Position numbers and translations under genes: made by a program
Notes under the pieces: model-generated
Seen by the model: the letters and a program-made list of their open reading frames with translations, nothing else
Database searches by the model: none
What the model was told of the DNA's origin: nothing
Shown here: positions 42,685 through 52,441 of the stretch, piece after piece
Layout: every line of letters begins with the position of its first letter
Numbering within the stretch: the stretch's first letter is position 1
NCBI RefSeq assembly: GCF_024055725.1
Contig: NZ_JAMXMX010000011.1
Location: forward strand, 62,001 to 126,000
Source: Actinoallomurus spadix
Lineage (GTDB): Bacteria > Actinomycetota > Actinomycetes > Streptosporangiales > Streptosporangiaceae
Direction of reading: 5' to 3'
Length of the DNA: 64,000 bases

Positions 42685-43707
42685 ATGTCCCGGTTCCGGC
42701 CCCCAGGACTGTCCCGCCGCGGCCTGCTGACCGCGTTCGGCGGGATCGGCGCGGGAGCGCTCGTCACCGCCTGCGGGGGAGGCGGCGGATCGGGCACCGC
42801 GAAGGGCGGCGGAACCTGGGCGTTCACCGACGACCGCGGCCGGCGGGTGACGACGGGCGGCCGACCGCGACGTCTCGTCGCCTACGTCGGGACGGCGGCG
42901 GCCCTGCACGACCTCGGCCTCGGCGACCGCGTCGTCGGCGTGTTCGGCCCGACGAAGTTGAAGGACGGCAGCCCGGACCCGCTCGCCGGGAGCCTCGACG
43001 TGACCAAGGTGACGGTGCTCGGCAACACCTTCGGCGAGTTCAACGTCGAGAAGTACGCGGCGCTGCGCCCCGACCTGCTCGTCACCAACATGTACCTGCC
43101 GAACGCGCTCTGGTACGTCCCGGACAACAGCAAGGACAAGATCACGGCGCTCGCCCCGAGCGTCGCCGTCACCGCCGCGAAGGTAACGCTCACCGAGCCG
43201 ATCCGGCGGTACGAGGAACTCGCCGCGTCCCTCGGCGCCGACCTGAAGGCCCGGCAGGTCACCGACGCCAGGGCGCGCTTCGGCCGGGCCGCCGAGACGC
43301 TGCGCGCCGCGGCCAGGGCGAAGGGCGGCCTGAAGGTCCTGGCCGCCTCCTGCAGCCCCGACCTGTTCTACGTCTCCGACCCGAACGCGAGCGCCGACCT
43401 GCGCTACTTCCGCAGCCTCGGCGTCGACCTCATCGTGCCGGACAAGGTCAGCGCGCAGGGCTTCTTCGAGGAGCTGAGCTGGGAGAACGCCGACAAGTAC
43501 CCGGCCGACCTGATCCTGCTGGACGCCCGGACCTCGGCGCTGCAGCCGGAGGACCTGGCCGCCAAGCCGACCTGGGCGAAACTGCCCGCCGTGAAGGCGG
43601 GCCAGGTCACGGCGTGGCAGAGCGAGCCGCGGTTCAGCCACGCGGGCTGCGCGCCGCTCATCGAGTCGCTCGCCGCGGCCGTCCAGAAGGCCGCGAAGGT
43701 CCGGTGA
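42685..43707 (+). CDS. desE: Siderophore-binding lipoprotein (DesE-like)
   Basis: A 340-residue periplasmic-binding-type lipoprotein. The signal has twin residues SRRGLL and a lipobox VTAC near residue 30, so Tat export with lipid attachment is likely. The mature part follows FepB/DesE: RPRRLVAYVGTAAALHDLGL, ...NVEKYAALRPDLLVTN and WAKLPAVKAGQV. In Streptomyces desE opens the desEFABCD operon; the same order is found here. Confidence 0.9.
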   Translation: MSRFRPPGLSRRGLLTAFGGIGAGALVTACGGGGGSGTAKGGGTWAFTDDRGRRVTTGGRPRRLVAYVGTAAALHDLGLGDRVVGVFGPTKLKDGSPDPLAGSLDVTKVTVLGNTFGEFNVEKYAALRPDLLVTNMYLPNALWYVPDNSKDKITALAPSVAVTAAKVTLTEPIRRYEELAASLGADLKARQVTDARARFGRAAETLRAAARAKGGLKVLAASCSPDLFYVSDPNASADLRYFRSLGVDLIVPDKVSAQGFFEELSWENADKYPADLILLDARTSALQPEDLAAKPTWAKLPAVKAGQVTAWQSEPRFSHAGCAPLIESLAAAVQKAAKVR

Positions 43708-43808
43708 CCCGCGACGACCACCGACCTGTGACGACCCGCCGACCCGTGAGGACCCGCCGACTTCTGACGGCCCGCCGAGCCATGGCGACCCGCCGACCTG
43801 TGACGACA
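43704..43808 (+). repeat. 18-base tandem repeat between desE and the reductase gene
   Basis: Four contiguous 18-base units (43728, 43746, 43764, 43782) of the form GTGACGACCCGCCGACCC with up to five changes, flanked by a 24-base imperfect unit and a partial one. They fill the whole gap between the two genes. Each unit is 18 bases, so a coding frame would be kept, but no protein is supported. Confidence 0.85.
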
Positions 43809-43819
43809 GGAGCCCCATC

Positions 43820-44671
43820 GTGAGCCCCACCGCCACCGCCACCCCGTTCCGCTTCTTCGACGCGCGGGTCGTACGGACCCGGCGCCTCGGCCCGTCGATC
43901 ATCCGGATCACCTTCGGCGGGGAGTCCCTCGCCGGTTTCGCCGGAGGCGGCCGCGACCAGCGTTTCAAGCTCTTCCTCCCCCACCCCCACCAGCACTCCC
44001 CCATCGTCCCCGCCGAGGCCGGCGAGGACTGGTTCGCGCGGTGGCGGGCGATGGACCCGGCGGTGCGCGCGGTGATGCGCTCCTACACCGTGCGGGAGCA
44101 GCGCCACGACCCGGAGGAGCTCGACATCGACTTCGCCCTCCATGGGGACGGCGGGCCGGCGTCCCGCTGGGCGGCCCGCGCCGTTCCCGGAGACCCGGTC
44201 GTCCTGCTCGGCCCCGTGGAGCCGGACAACGGCGGGGTCGACTTCCGGCCGCCGCCCGGCACCGACTGGGTCCTGCTGACCGGGGACGAGACGGCGCTGC
44301 CCGCCGTCGCCGGCATCCTCGCCTGGCTGCCCGCGACCGTCCGGGCGCGCGTGTGGGTCGAGGTACCGCACGCGGCCGACGTCCAGGACCTGCCGACGCG
44401 GGCGGAGGCGGAGGTGACCTGGCTGGTGCGCGGGAACGCCCCCGCCGGGGCGGTCGTGGACGCGGTCCGGGCCGCCGCACTCCCGCCGGGCACCCCGTAC
44501 GCCTGGATCGCGGGCGAGGCCGCCGGCGTACGGGCGCTGCGGCGCCACCTCGTCGGCGAACGGGGCTTCGACCGCCGCGCCGTGACGTTCACCGGCTACT
44601 GGCGCCGGGGCGCCACCGAGGAGGACCTGCTCGCCGAGGCGGTGGCCGGCACGGCTTCCGCAGACGACTGA
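43820..44671 (+). CDS. desF: Siderophore-interacting FAD reductase (DesF/ViuB-like)
   Basis: A 283-residue flavoprotein: MRSYTVRE is the FAD-binding motif, GDGGPASRWA the next conserved block, GDETALPA the NAD(P)H-side motif and AGEAAGVRALRRHL with FTGYWRRG at the end. These enzymes reduce ferric siderophore to release iron. The start is GTG 43820, seven bases after GGAG. Its position between the binding protein and desA matches desF. Confidence 0.92.
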   Translation: MSPTATATPFRFFDARVVRTRRLGPSIIRITFGGESLAGFAGGGRDQRFKLFLPHPHQHSPIVPAEAGEDWFARWRAMDPAVRAVMRSYTVREQRHDPEELDIDFALHGDGGPASRWAARAVPGDPVVLLGPVEPDNGGVDFRPPPGTDWVLLTGDETALPAVAGILAWLPATVRARVWVEVPHAADVQDLPTRAEAEVTWLVRGNAPAGAVVDAVRAAALPPGTPYAWIAGEAAGVRALRRHLVGERGFDRRAVTFTGYWRRGATEEDLLAEAVAGTASADD

Positions 44672-44688
44672 ACCGGGAAGGACGACCC

Positions 44689-46203
44689 GTGACCTTCACC
44701 TCGCCCCTGCTCGGCGCGGAAACCGCCGGGTTCTACCGCGACCTCGTCGCCGCCGGCGCCGGCCGCGTCGCGGACCGGATCGCCGCGGCGGACCGGCCGT
44801 TCACCGGGATCACTCCGGACCGGCTCGCCGGAGAGGTCGCCGCCGTGGACCTCGACCGGCCCCTCGGTGACGCGACCGCCGCCCTCGACGAACTCGACGA
44901 CCTGTACCTGCGCGACGCCGTCTACTTCCACCACCCGCGTTACCTCGCCCACCTCAACTGCCCGGTGGCCATCCCGGCCCTGCTCGGCGAGGCCGTGCTG
45001 TCGGCGGTCAACTCCTCCCTCGACACGTGGGACCAGAGCGCCGGCGGCACGCTGATCGAACGCCGCCTGATCGCGTGGACGGCCGGGCGTCTCGGCCTCG
45101 GCCCGGCCGCCGACGGGGTCTTCACGAGCGGCGGCACACAGTCCAACCTCCAGGCCCTGCTGCTGGCCCGCGAGGAGGCGCTCGCGCGTCCGCCGGCCGA
45201 AGAGACGCTCGGGCGTCCGGCCGCCGACGGGGCGCTCGGACGCGCGCCGGCGCGGGCGGACGTACTCCCCCGCCTGCGCGTCCTCGCCTCCGCGCACGGC
45301 CACTTCAGCGTCGTCAAGGCGGCGCGGCTGCTGGGCCTCGCCGAGGACGCGGTGATCGAGGTCCCGTGCGACCGGGACCGGCGGATGCGCCCCGGCGCGC
45401 TGGCGCGGGCGCTGGACCGCTGTCGCCGCCAGGACCTCGTCCCGATGGCGGTCGTCGCGACCGCCGGGACCACCGACTTCGGCGGCATCGACCCGCTGCC
45501 GGAGATCGCCGAGCTGTGCGCGCGGGCCGGCGTGTGGCTGCACGTCGACGCGGCGTACGGGTGCGGGCTGCTCGTGTCACGGCGCCGGCACCTGCTCGAT
45601 GGCGTCGAGCGGGCCGACTCGGTCACCGTCGACTACCACAAGTCCTTCTTCCAGCCGGTCAGCTCCAGCGCGGTCCTCGTACGGGACGGAGCCGTGCTGC
45701 GGCACGTGACCTACCATGCCGACTACCTCAATCCGGCGCGCAGCGCCGCGGAGGGCGTGCCGAACCAGGTCGACAAGAGCCTGCAGACCACCCGCCGGTT
45801 CGACGCCCTCAAACTCTGGCTCACGCTGCGGATCATGGGCGCGGACGGCGTGGGCGAGTTGTTCGACGCGGTGCTCGACCGGGCCGCCGAGGCGTGGACG
45901 CTGCTGGACGCCGATCCGCGCTTCACGGTCGTCGTACGGCCGCGGCTGAGCACCCTGGTGTTCCGTTACACCTCACCCGGGGCGAGCGCCGCCGCGCTCG
46001 ACCGGGCGAACCTGCACGCGGCCGCCGCGCTGTCCGCCTCCGGAGCCGCGGTCGTGGCCACGACGGTCGTCGACGGCCGCCACCACCTGAAGTTCACGCT
46101 GCTGAACCCGCGCACCACCATCCGCGACATCGCCGACGTCCTCGACCTGCTCGCCGGACACGCCCGCGACCACCTGGGAGACGACCTTGCCCACGCCTCA
46201 TGA
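44689..46203 (+). CDS. desA: Lysine decarboxylase of desferrioxamine synthesis (DesA)
   Basis: A 504-residue PLP enzyme of the group II decarboxylases. The PLP lysine is in [11 protein letters not shown], with HVDAAYG for the cofactor Asp and [13 protein letters not shown] at the N-terminal side. DesA converts L-lysine to cadaverine, the first step toward desferrioxamines. GTG 44689 follows GGGAAGGA. An Ala/Arg/Pro-rich insertion (residues about 155-200) is longer than in Streptomyces DesA. The 3' end overlaps desB by 17 bases. Confidence 0.93.
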   Translation: MTFTSPLLGAETAGFYRDLVAAGAGRVADRIAAADRPFTGITPDRLAGEVAAVDLDRPLGDATAALDELDDLYLRDAVYFHHPRYLAHLNCPVAIPALLGEAVLSAVNSSLDTWDQSAGGTLIERRLIAWTAGRLGLGPAADGVFTSGGTQSNLQALLLAREEALARPPAEETLGRPAADGALGRAPARADVLPRLRVLASAHGHFSVVKAARLLGLAEDAVIEVPCDRDRRMRPGALARALDRCRRQDLVPMAVVATAGTTDFGGIDPLPEIAELCARAGVWLHVDAAYGCGLLVSRRRHLLDGVERADSVTVDYHKSFFQPVSSSAVLVRDGAVLRHVTYHADYLNPARSAAEGVPNQVDKSLQTTRRFDALKLWLTLRIMGADGVGELFDAVLDRAAEAWTLLDADPRFTVVVRPRLSTLVFRYTSPGASAAALDRANLHAAAALSASGAAVVATTVVDGRHHLKFTLLNPRTTIRDIADVLDLLAGHARDHLGDDLAHAS

Positions 46204-47530
46204 CTTCGTGGCCATCGGACTCGGCCCGTTCAACCTGGGCCTCGCCTGCCTGACCGACCCGATCGACGGCCTCGACGGGGTCTTCCTGGAGGCGAAGCCG
46301 GAGTTCGACTGGCATCCGGGCATGCTGCTGGAGGGCACCACCCTGCAGACGCCGTTCCTCGCCGACCTGGTCACCCTCGCCGACCCGACCTCGCCGTTCT
46401 CGTTCCTCAACCACCTGAAGGAGCGGGGGCGCCTGTACTCCTTCTACATCCGCGAGAGCTTCTTCCCGCTGCGCGCCGAGTACGTCGACTACTGCCGCTG
46501 GGCGGCCGGCCGGTTGCCCGCGATCCGCTTCGGCCACCGCGTGACGGCCGTGGAGTACGACGAGGCCGAGGAGGTCTACGTCGTCCACGCCGACCGGGTC
46601 GCCACCGGGGACCGCGCGGCCGGCGGGAACCTCACGGCCGGCGGGGACCGGGTGACCTTCCGGGCCCGGAACCTGGTCCTGGGCACCGGGACCCCGCCGT
46701 ACGTCCCGGACTGCTGCCGCGGCCTGCCCGGCGACGTCATCCACTCCTCTGCGTACCTGCCGAACCGCGCCGCGCTGCGGGCCAGGCGCAGCGTCACGGT
46801 CGTCGGCAGCGGCCAGAGCGCCGCGGAGATCTACCACGACCTGCTGCAGGACATCGACGAGCACGGCTACGAGCTGAACTGGGTGACCCGGTCCCCCCGG
46901 TTCTTCCCACTGGAGTACACCAAGCTCACGCTGGAGATGACGTCACCGGAGTACGTCGACTACTTCCACGCGCTGCCCGCGGCGACCCGGGACCGGCTCT
47001 CCGCCGCGCAGAAGGGGCTGTACAAGGGCATCAACGCCGGCCTCATCAACGAGATCTTCGACCTGCTGTACCGCAAGAGCCTGACCCGGCCCTGCCCCAC
47101 GCGGCTGATGACCGGCACGGCGCTGCGCGAGGTCCGCCACGACGCGGCGACCGGCGCGTACACCCTCAGTCTGCGCCAGGAGGAGCAGGGCCGGGACCTC
47201 ACCCTCACCACCGAGGGCCTGGTCCTCGCCACCGGCTACCGGTACGAGGTCCCCGCCTTCCTCGCCCCGATCGCGGACCGCCTCCGGTGGGACGAGGACG
47301 GGCGCCTCGCGGTCCGGCGCGACTACAGCGTTCACACCACCGGCGGCGGCGTCTACGTGCAGAACGCCGAGCTGCACACCCACGGCTTCACCGCACCCGA
47401 CCTGGGCATGGCCGCGTACCGCAACTCCTGCATCCTCCGGAGCCTGCTCGGCCGCGAACCGTACCCGGTCGAGCGGTCCATCGCGTTCCAGAAGTTCGGC
47501 GCCCCCGTGGAGGAGGTCGTGGCCGGATGA
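46187..47530 (+). CDS. desB: Cadaverine N-monooxygenase (DesB)
   Basis: A 447-residue N-hydroxylating monooxygenase: FAD motif [19 protein letters not shown] motif [15 protein letters not shown] and C-terminal ATGY. It hydroxylates cadaverine to N-hydroxycadaverine using FAD, NADPH and oxygen. The start is a TTG at 46187, seven bases after GGGAG, and 17 bases inside desA. An insertion around residues 130-155 is rich in Gly and Thr. Confidence 0.93.
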   Translation: MPTPHDFVAIGLGPFNLGLACLTDPIDGLDGVFLEAKPEFDWHPGMLLEGTTLQTPFLADLVTLADPTSPFSFLNHLKERGRLYSFYIRESFFPLRAEYVDYCRWAAGRLPAIRFGHRVTAVEYDEAEEVYVVHADRVATGDRAAGGNLTAGGDRVTFRARNLVLGTGTPPYVPDCCRGLPGDVIHSSAYLPNRAALRARRSVTVVGSGQSAAEIYHDLLQDIDEHGYELNWVTRSPRFFPLEYTKLTLEMTSPEYVDYFHALPAATRDRLSAAQKGLYKGINAGLINEIFDLLYRKSLTRPCPTRLMTGTALREVRHDAATGAYTLSLRQEEQGRDLTLTTEGLVLATGYRYEVPAFLAPIADRLRWDEDGRLAVRRDYSVHTTGGGVYVQNAELHTHGFTAPDLGMAAYRNSCILRSLLGREPYPVERSIAFQKFGAPVEEVVAG

Positions 47531-49860
47531 CGGTGTTCTCCCGTACCGACGCCCTGCTCGGTGAGTTCGCGCTCCGCCCCGTCGACCCGGTCGGCGACGC
47601 GCCGCTGCTGCATCGCTGGGTCACCCACCCCAAGTCGGTGTTCTGGATGATGGGCGAGGCGAGCCCGTCCGACGTCGTCGCGGAGTTCGAGGCCATCGCG
47701 GCCCGGCCGGGGCACGACGCGTTCCTCGGCCTGCACGAGGGCCGGCCCGCCTTCCTCGCCGAGCGCTACGACCCGCGGCGGGAACTCGGCGAGGTGTACG
47801 ACGCACGCCCCGGCGACGTCGGCATGCACTTCCTGGTCGCGCCGGCGGACACCCCGATCCACGGCTTCACTCGCGCCGTCCTCGTCACGGTGATGGAGCT
47901 GCTGTTCGCCGACCCGGAGACCCGCCGCGTCGTGGTCGAACCCGACGTGCGCAACACGGCCGTGCACGCCCTCAACGCGGCGGTCGGCTTCGAGGTCGTC
48001 GGCCCCGTGTCGCTACCGGCCAAGCAGGCCCTGCTGAGCGTCTGCACCCGGGAGCGGTACGCGTCGGCGCGGGGCCCCGCCGAGCGTGCCGGTGAGATCG
48101 CGCACCTCACCCCCGGACGCTGGGCGCACGCGAACCGGCTGCTGGTGCGCAAGGCCCTCGCCGAGTTCGCGCACGAACGGCTGCTGGCCCCCGAACTGCT
48201 GCCCGACGGCCGGTACGCCGTGCGCGGCGACGACGGCACCGTGGAATACCGCTTCGCGGCCCGCGTCCTCGCCCTGGACCACTGGCGGATCGACGCCGCC
48301 TCCATCACCCGGTCGCGCTCCGGCGCCGAGCTCCCCCTCGACGCGGTCGACCTGGTCCTTGAGCTGCGGCACACGCTCGGCCTCACCGGCGAGGTGCTCC
48401 CCGTCTACCTGGAGGAGATCACCAGCACGCTCGCGAGCAGCGCGTACAAGCTGGCCCGGCCGCCGGTCCCCGCCGCCGACCTGGCACGGGCGGACTTCCA
48501 GGCCGTCGAGACCGGCATGACGGAGGGCCACCCCTGCTTCGTCGCGAACAACGGGCGGCTCGGCTTCGACGCCGGGGACTACCACCGGTACGCGCCCGAG
48601 GCCGCCCGGCCCGTCCGCCTGCTGTGGCTGGCCGCCCGCCGGGACCGGAGTACCTTCACCGGCGGCGCGGGCCTGGACCACGACACGCTGGTCCGCGCGG
48701 AGCTCGGCGAGCGGGTCCTCGACCGGTTCGCCGCGACGATGACCGGCCTCGGGCTGGACCTCGCCGACTTCCACCTGATCCCCGTGCACCCGTGGCAGTG
48801 GCGGAACCGGCTGTCCGTGACCTTCGCGGGCGAGGTGGCGCGCCGCCGCCTGGTGCTCCTGGGCCCCGGCGACGACGAGTACCTCGCCCAGCAGTCGATC
48901 CGGACGTTCTTCAACGTGTCCGCGCCCGCGAAGCACTACGTCAAAACGGCCCTGTCCGTGCTGAACATGGGCTTCCTGCGCGGTCTGTCCGCCGAGTACA
49001 TGGCGGCGACCCCCGCCATCAACGACTGGGTCGCCGGCCTCGTCGAAGGCGACGAGGTCCTCAAGCGGACCGGCCTGGCCGTCCTGCGGGAACGCGCCGC
49101 CGTCGGCTACCACCACGAGCAGTACGCCGCCGCCTCGGCGAAGGGCTCGCCGTACCGCAAGATGCTCGCCGCCCTGTGGCGCGAGAGCCCGATCCCGCTG
49201 CTCGGCCCCGGCGAGCGCCTCGTGACCATGGCCTCGCTCCTGCACGTCGACCGGGCGGGCGACTCGTTCGCCGGTGCCCTGATCGCGGGGTCGGGCCTGC
49301 GCCCGGCCGCCTGGCTGCGCCGCTACCTCGACGCCTACCTGGCGCCGATCCTGCACTGCTTCTACGCCTACGACCTGGTCTTCATGCCGCACGGCGAGAA
49401 CGTCATCCTGATCCTCGACGAGCGGGGCGTTCCCCGGCGCGCCGTCTTCAAGGACATCGCCGAGGAGATCGGGGTGATGAGCGCCGACCGTCCGCTGCCC
49501 CCCGCGATCGAACGCGTCCGCGCGGACGTGCCCGAGGACATGAAGATCTTGTCGATCTTCACCGACGTCTTCGACTGCTTCCTCCGCTTCCTCTCCGCGA
49601 CCCTCGACGCGGACGGCACCCTGGACGAGGAGACGTTCTGGTCGACGGTGGCCGCCTGCGTCACCGACTACCAGGACTCCGTCCCTCACCTGGCCGACCG
49701 GTTCGCGAAGTACGACCTGTTCGCCGAGCGCTTCGCGCTGTCCTGCCTGAACCGGCTGCAGCTGCGGAACAACCGGCAGATGGTCGACCTCGCCGACCCG
49801 GCCGGCGCACTCCAGTTCGCCGGCACCCTGGCGAACCCCATCGCGCGGTTCGCGCGATAG
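47527..49860 (+). CDS. desC-desD: Fused acyltransferase (DesC) and NIS synthetase (DesD)
   Basis: A single 777-residue ORF. Residues 1-190 are a GNAT acyltransferase of the IucB/DesC type ([30 protein letters not shown]); residues about 200-777 are an IucA/IucC-type NRPS-independent synthetase ([44 protein letters not shown]). In Streptomyces these are separate genes. The GNAT acylates N-hydroxycadaverine, and the synthetase condenses the hydroxamates with ATP to desferrioxamine. I see no stop or restart between them. ATG 47527 overlaps desB by ATGA. Confidence 0.92.
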   Translation: MTVFSRTDALLGEFALRPVDPVGDAPLLHRWVTHPKSVFWMMGEASPSDVVAEFEAIAARPGHDAFLGLHEGRPAFLAERYDPRRELGEVYDARPGDVGMHFLVAPADTPIHGFTRAVLVTVMELLFADPETRRVVVEPDVRNTAVHALNAAVGFEVVGPVSLPAKQALLSVCTRERYASARGPAERAGEIAHLTPGRWAHANRLLVRKALAEFAHERLLAPELLPDGRYAVRGDDGTVEYRFAARVLALDHWRIDAASITRSRSGAELPLDAVDLVLELRHTLGLTGEVLPVYLEEITSTLASSAYKLARPPVPAADLARADFQAVETGMTEGHPCFVANNGRLGFDAGDYHRYAPEAARPVRLLWLAARRDRSTFTGGAGLDHDTLVRAELGERVLDRFAATMTGLGLDLADFHLIPVHPWQWRNRLSVTFAGEVARRRLVLLGPGDDEYLAQQSIRTFFNVSAPAKHYVKTALSVLNMGFLRGLSAEYMAATPAINDWVAGLVEGDEVLKRTGLAVLRERAAVGYHHEQYAAASAKGSPYRKMLAALWRESPIPLLGPGERLVTMASLLHVDRAGDSFAGALIAGSGLRPAAWLRRYLDAYLAPILHCFYAYDLVFMPHGENVILILDERGVPRRAVFKDIAEEIGVMSADRPLPPAIERVRADVPEDMKILSIFTDVFDCFLRFLSATLDADGTLDEETFWSTVAACVTDYQDSVPHLADRFAKYDLFAERFALSCLNRLQLRNNRQMVDLADPAGALQFAGTLANPIARFAR

Positions 49861-49890
49861 CGGCGATGGTCCCGCACCACGCGGCTGGCG

Positions 49891-49919
49891 CGGGCCGTCT
49901 CCTCCGTGGAGGCGGCCCG
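49891..49919. terminator. Hairpin terminator of the des operon
   Basis: CGGGCCG-T-CTCC and GGAG-G-CGGCCCG pair across a five-base loop, 30 bases after the synthetase stop and ahead of the convergent MDR gene. The T/G at the centre is a wobble pair. Confidence 0.7.
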
Positions 49920-49945
49920 ATGGCCTGGCGTGGGGCGGGCGCGGG

Positions 49946-50926
49946 TCACGGAGCCGCGACGCCGAGGACCAGCTTGCCGGTGGTCGTCCCCGATTCGATG
50001 CGGCGGTGCGCCTCGGCGGCTCGTGCGAGGGGCAGCGTCTCGACCTGGACCCGCAGGCTCCCCTTCGCCGCGGCCTCCACCGCACGGCGCAGGGCCCGGC
50101 CCGCCTCTTCGGGGAAGGCGGCGGAGAAGGCGGCCAGGTTGAAACCGGAGACCGTCTTGTTGGTGAACCACAGTTCGTTGGCCGGGACACCGACGTCCTG
50201 GGCGCCGGACGCGTTGCCCATCACCACCAGGCGTCCCATCGGCGCCAGCCGGTCCAGGCTCGCGCGGCGGGTGGGACCGCCGACCATGTCGACGACGACG
50301 TCGAACTCGCCCGCCTCGGCGAGCCGGTCCCGAACGATCACCTCGTCATAGCCGAAGTTCCTGGCGGTCTCGATCTTCGCCTGATCACCGACCGTGCCGA
50401 CCACCCGGCCCGCGCCGAGCAGCCGGGCGGCCTGCCCGAGCTGGCTGCCCACCCCGCCGGCGGCGGCGTGCACCAGGACGCTCTGCCCGGGCTCGATGCG
50501 CGCCACCCGATCGAGCACGAGGAAGGCGGTGGTGCTGTTGGACGGCAGCGCCGCGGCCACGTCCAGCCCCAGATCGAGACCGTCCAGCGGAGCGACCAGG
50601 TCCGCGGAGGTGACGACCACCTCCGCGTACCCACCGCTGTCGACGATCGTCAACGCGGCCACCGGCCGGCCCGGCGTCAGATCCTCGACGCCCTCGCCGA
50701 CCGCGCGGATCCGGCCCGAGACCTCGATCCCGGGAACGAAGGGCAACGGCACGTCCACCACGCCACGCCGGTAGAGGACCTCGGCGAAGTTGGCGCCCGC
50801 GTACGCGACGTCGATGGAGACCTGGCCCGGACCGGGCTCGGGGATCGCCACCTCGTCCGTACGGAGCACCCCGGCCTCGCCGAACTCGGGGATGGTCACT
50901 GCCGTCATCTGCTCACTGCTGCTCAT
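49946..50926 (-). CDS. MDR-family zinc-independent quinone oxidoreductase-like protein
   Basis: A 326-residue medium-chain reductase: GroES-like N-domain (PGPGQVSIDVAYAGANF, VPGIEVSGRI), then Rossmann domain with VLVHAAAGGVGSQLGQ. The zinc ligands of alcohol dehydrogenases are absent, so it belongs to NADPH:quinone reductases. It follows the XRE regulator by 44 bases in the same direction, which suggests regulation by that protein. Confidence 0.92.
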   Translation of the reverse strand: MSSSEQMTAVTIPEFGEAGVLRTDEVAIPEPGPGQVSIDVAYAGANFAEVLYRRGVVDVPLPFVPGIEVSGRIRAVGEGVEDLTPGRPVAALTIVDSGGYAEVVVTSADLVAPLDGLDLGLDVAAALPSNSTTAFLVLDRVARIEPGQSVLVHAAAGGVGSQLGQAARLLGAGRVVGTVGDQAKIETARNFGYDEVIVRDRLAEAGEFDVVVDMVGGPTRRASLDRLAPMGRLVVMGNASGAQDVGVPANELWFTNKTVSGFNLAAFSAAFPEEAGRALRRAVEAAAKGSLRVQVETLPLARAAEAHRRIESGTTTGKLVLGVAAP

Positions 50927-50970
50927 GACGACGAGTCTGGCGACGCGGCCGGAACTCGGGCAGTGTCAGC

Positions 50971-51831
50971 TCATCCTGGGTGTGACGCCACCAGGTTGCG
51001 CTCCCGCATCAGTTGTTCCAGCCGCTCCCGGGTGCCGGTGCCCGGACGGGGGTTGTGCAGGATCAGGTGATGTCCGGGGTGCTCGGGCAGCGGCAGCAGC
51101 GTGGCGTCGAAGGTCAGCGTCCCGGCCTCGGGGTGATCGACCGCCTTGACCGCGCTCGTGTGCTCGGCCACGTCGTGGCGCGCCCACAACTCGGCGAACT
51201 CCGGGCTGACCTCGGCCAGCTCGGCGGCGATGCGGTCGAACTCCGGGTCGTCGGGGTAGCGCGCGGCGTCGGCACGGAACCCGGCGGCCACCTCCGGCGC
51301 GGTCTCGGCCCAGTGCCGGTGCACCACCCGGTAGCGGGCGTTCGTGAAGAAGGACACCAGGCAGTTGTGGTCGGTCTCGCCGTAGCCGAACACGATCCGG
51401 GCGGCGTCGTTGATGGCGGTGAAGTTCCAGTGGCGGTCACGGATGTACCCGGGCCGCGGCGACCAGGCGTCCAGCAGCCGCCGCACCTCCGGTGAGGCGG
51501 CCACGGAAGGCGCCGAGCGTGCCTGCGGCGGGTTGAGCCCGGCCAGCAGGTACAGGTGCGCGCGCTCGGCGGAGTCCAGCAGCAGCGCGCGGGCGATCGC
51601 GTCGAGGACCTCCTCGGACACCTTGATGTCGCGCCCCTGCTCCAGCCAGGTGTACCAGGACACCCCGACCCCGGCCAGCACCGCGACCTCCTCACGCCGC
51701 AACCCCGGCGTACGGCGGCGGCCGCCCGCCGGCAGCCCGACGTCGCCGGGCGAGATTCGCGCCCGGCGGCTGCGCAGGAAGTCCCGCAACTCGGCACGCC
51801 GACGATCATGAGATGAGGACGAACCGGTCAT
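50971..51831 (-). CDS. XRE regulator with MmyB-like ligand-binding domain
   Basis: A 286-residue regulator: HTH about residues 30-85 (RTPGLRREEVAVLAGVGVSWY, GRDIKVSEEVLDAIARAL), then an MmyB-like PAS-fold domain (NFTAINDAARIVFGYGE). These proteins commonly control a neighbouring oxidoreductase in response to a fatty-acid-like ligand. ATG 51831 is the start; the codon overlaps an ATG on the other strand at 51830, which I do not think is used. Confidence 0.9.
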   Translation of the reverse strand: MTGSSSSHDRRRAELRDFLRSRRARISPGDVGLPAGGRRRTPGLRREEVAVLAGVGVSWYTWLEQGRDIKVSEEVLDAIARALLLDSAERAHLYLLAGLNPPQARSAPSVAASPEVRRLLDAWSPRPGYIRDRHWNFTAINDAARIVFGYGETDHNCLVSFFTNARYRVVHRHWAETAPEVAAGFRADAARYPDDPEFDRIAAELAEVSPEFAELWARHDVAEHTSAVKAVDHPEAGTLTFDATLLPLPEHPGHHLILHNPRPGTGTRERLEQLMRERNLVASHPG

Positions 51832-52054
51832 GAATCCCAACTCTCAGCAATTCCCTCATGCAAGCCACAGTGCCCCCGACCAGCGCGGCGGATACCCCGA
51901 CCACCCCCCGCCGCGCCGCCCCGGGCGCGGCGGCTACGACGGCCCCGAGCGCTCGACGCGCCGGCGAAGAACGCCGGCCGAATACCTAATGCCGAATTTC
52001 GACTTGACCCCTAGAATAATCGTCGCCTGCCTCGTCTTACGTACTGGGGGTCGC
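51832..52054. promoter_or_regulatory. Divergent promoter region upstream of the Trypco1 gene
   Basis: The stretch 51980-52045 drops sharply in GC. TAGAAT at 52012-52017 is a good -10 hexamer 38 bases before GTG 52055, although no clear -35 lies at 17-18 bases. An upstream reading frame is open back to 51830 but its Pro/Arg-rich content and the A/T-rich interval argue that it is untranslated. Confidence 0.5.
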
Positions 52055-52441
52055 GTGCCTTCTTTTCTAGAGGTTTCGCTTGAAGATGGTGGAACGATGC
52101 TGGTGGAGATCACCAAGCAGGAGGACACGCTCGCACCGGTAGGGCGGACACGCGACGCGGTAAGTCGGCTTCCCGAGGCTTTCAGCGCCGGGTTGGATCG
52201 GGCGCAGCGGTTCGCGAACGAGGTCGTCGAGAAGATGCGGGCGTTCCCCGAGCCGCCGGACCGGATCGCCGTCGAATTCGGTTTGAAGCTCTCTGCCAAG
52301 ACCGGTGTCGTCGTCGCCGAATCGACGGGCGAGGCACATTTGAAGGTCACGGCCGAGTGGTCCGGTGGGCTGCCGCCCCGCGACGATGACGATGACGATG
52401 ACGATGACGAGTCCATCGGAAGCGACGCCGGGAATCAATAA
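52055..52441 (+). CDS. Trypco1 (CU044_2847-family) protein
   Basis: A 128-residue protein. VPSFLEVSLEDGGTMLVEI starts the Trypsin-co-occurring domain 1, and VEFGLKLSAKTGVVVAES and AHLKVTAEW are its other hallmarks. GTG 52055 has GGGGGT upstream and coincides with the domain start; a longer frame reaches 51830. The tail is nine consecutive Asp-rich residues encoded by GAT/GAC repeats. In published analyses of NTP-dependent conflict systems this domain pairs with trypsin-STAND proteins; the next gene, starting right after the stop, is one. Confidence 0.82.
   Translation: MPSFLEVSLEDGGTMLVEITKQEDTLAPVGRTRDAVSRLPEAFSAGLDRAQRFANEVVEKMRAFPEPPDRIAVEFGLKLSAKTGVVVAESTGEAHLKVTAEWSGGLPPRDDDDDDDDDESIGSDAGNQ

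Noticed and set aside
43614-43823. Small ORF across the 18-base repeats (TTRRPV-type repeats)
   Set aside because: The frame begins inside the binding-protein gene without a ribosome site; the repeat unit merely keeps frame.
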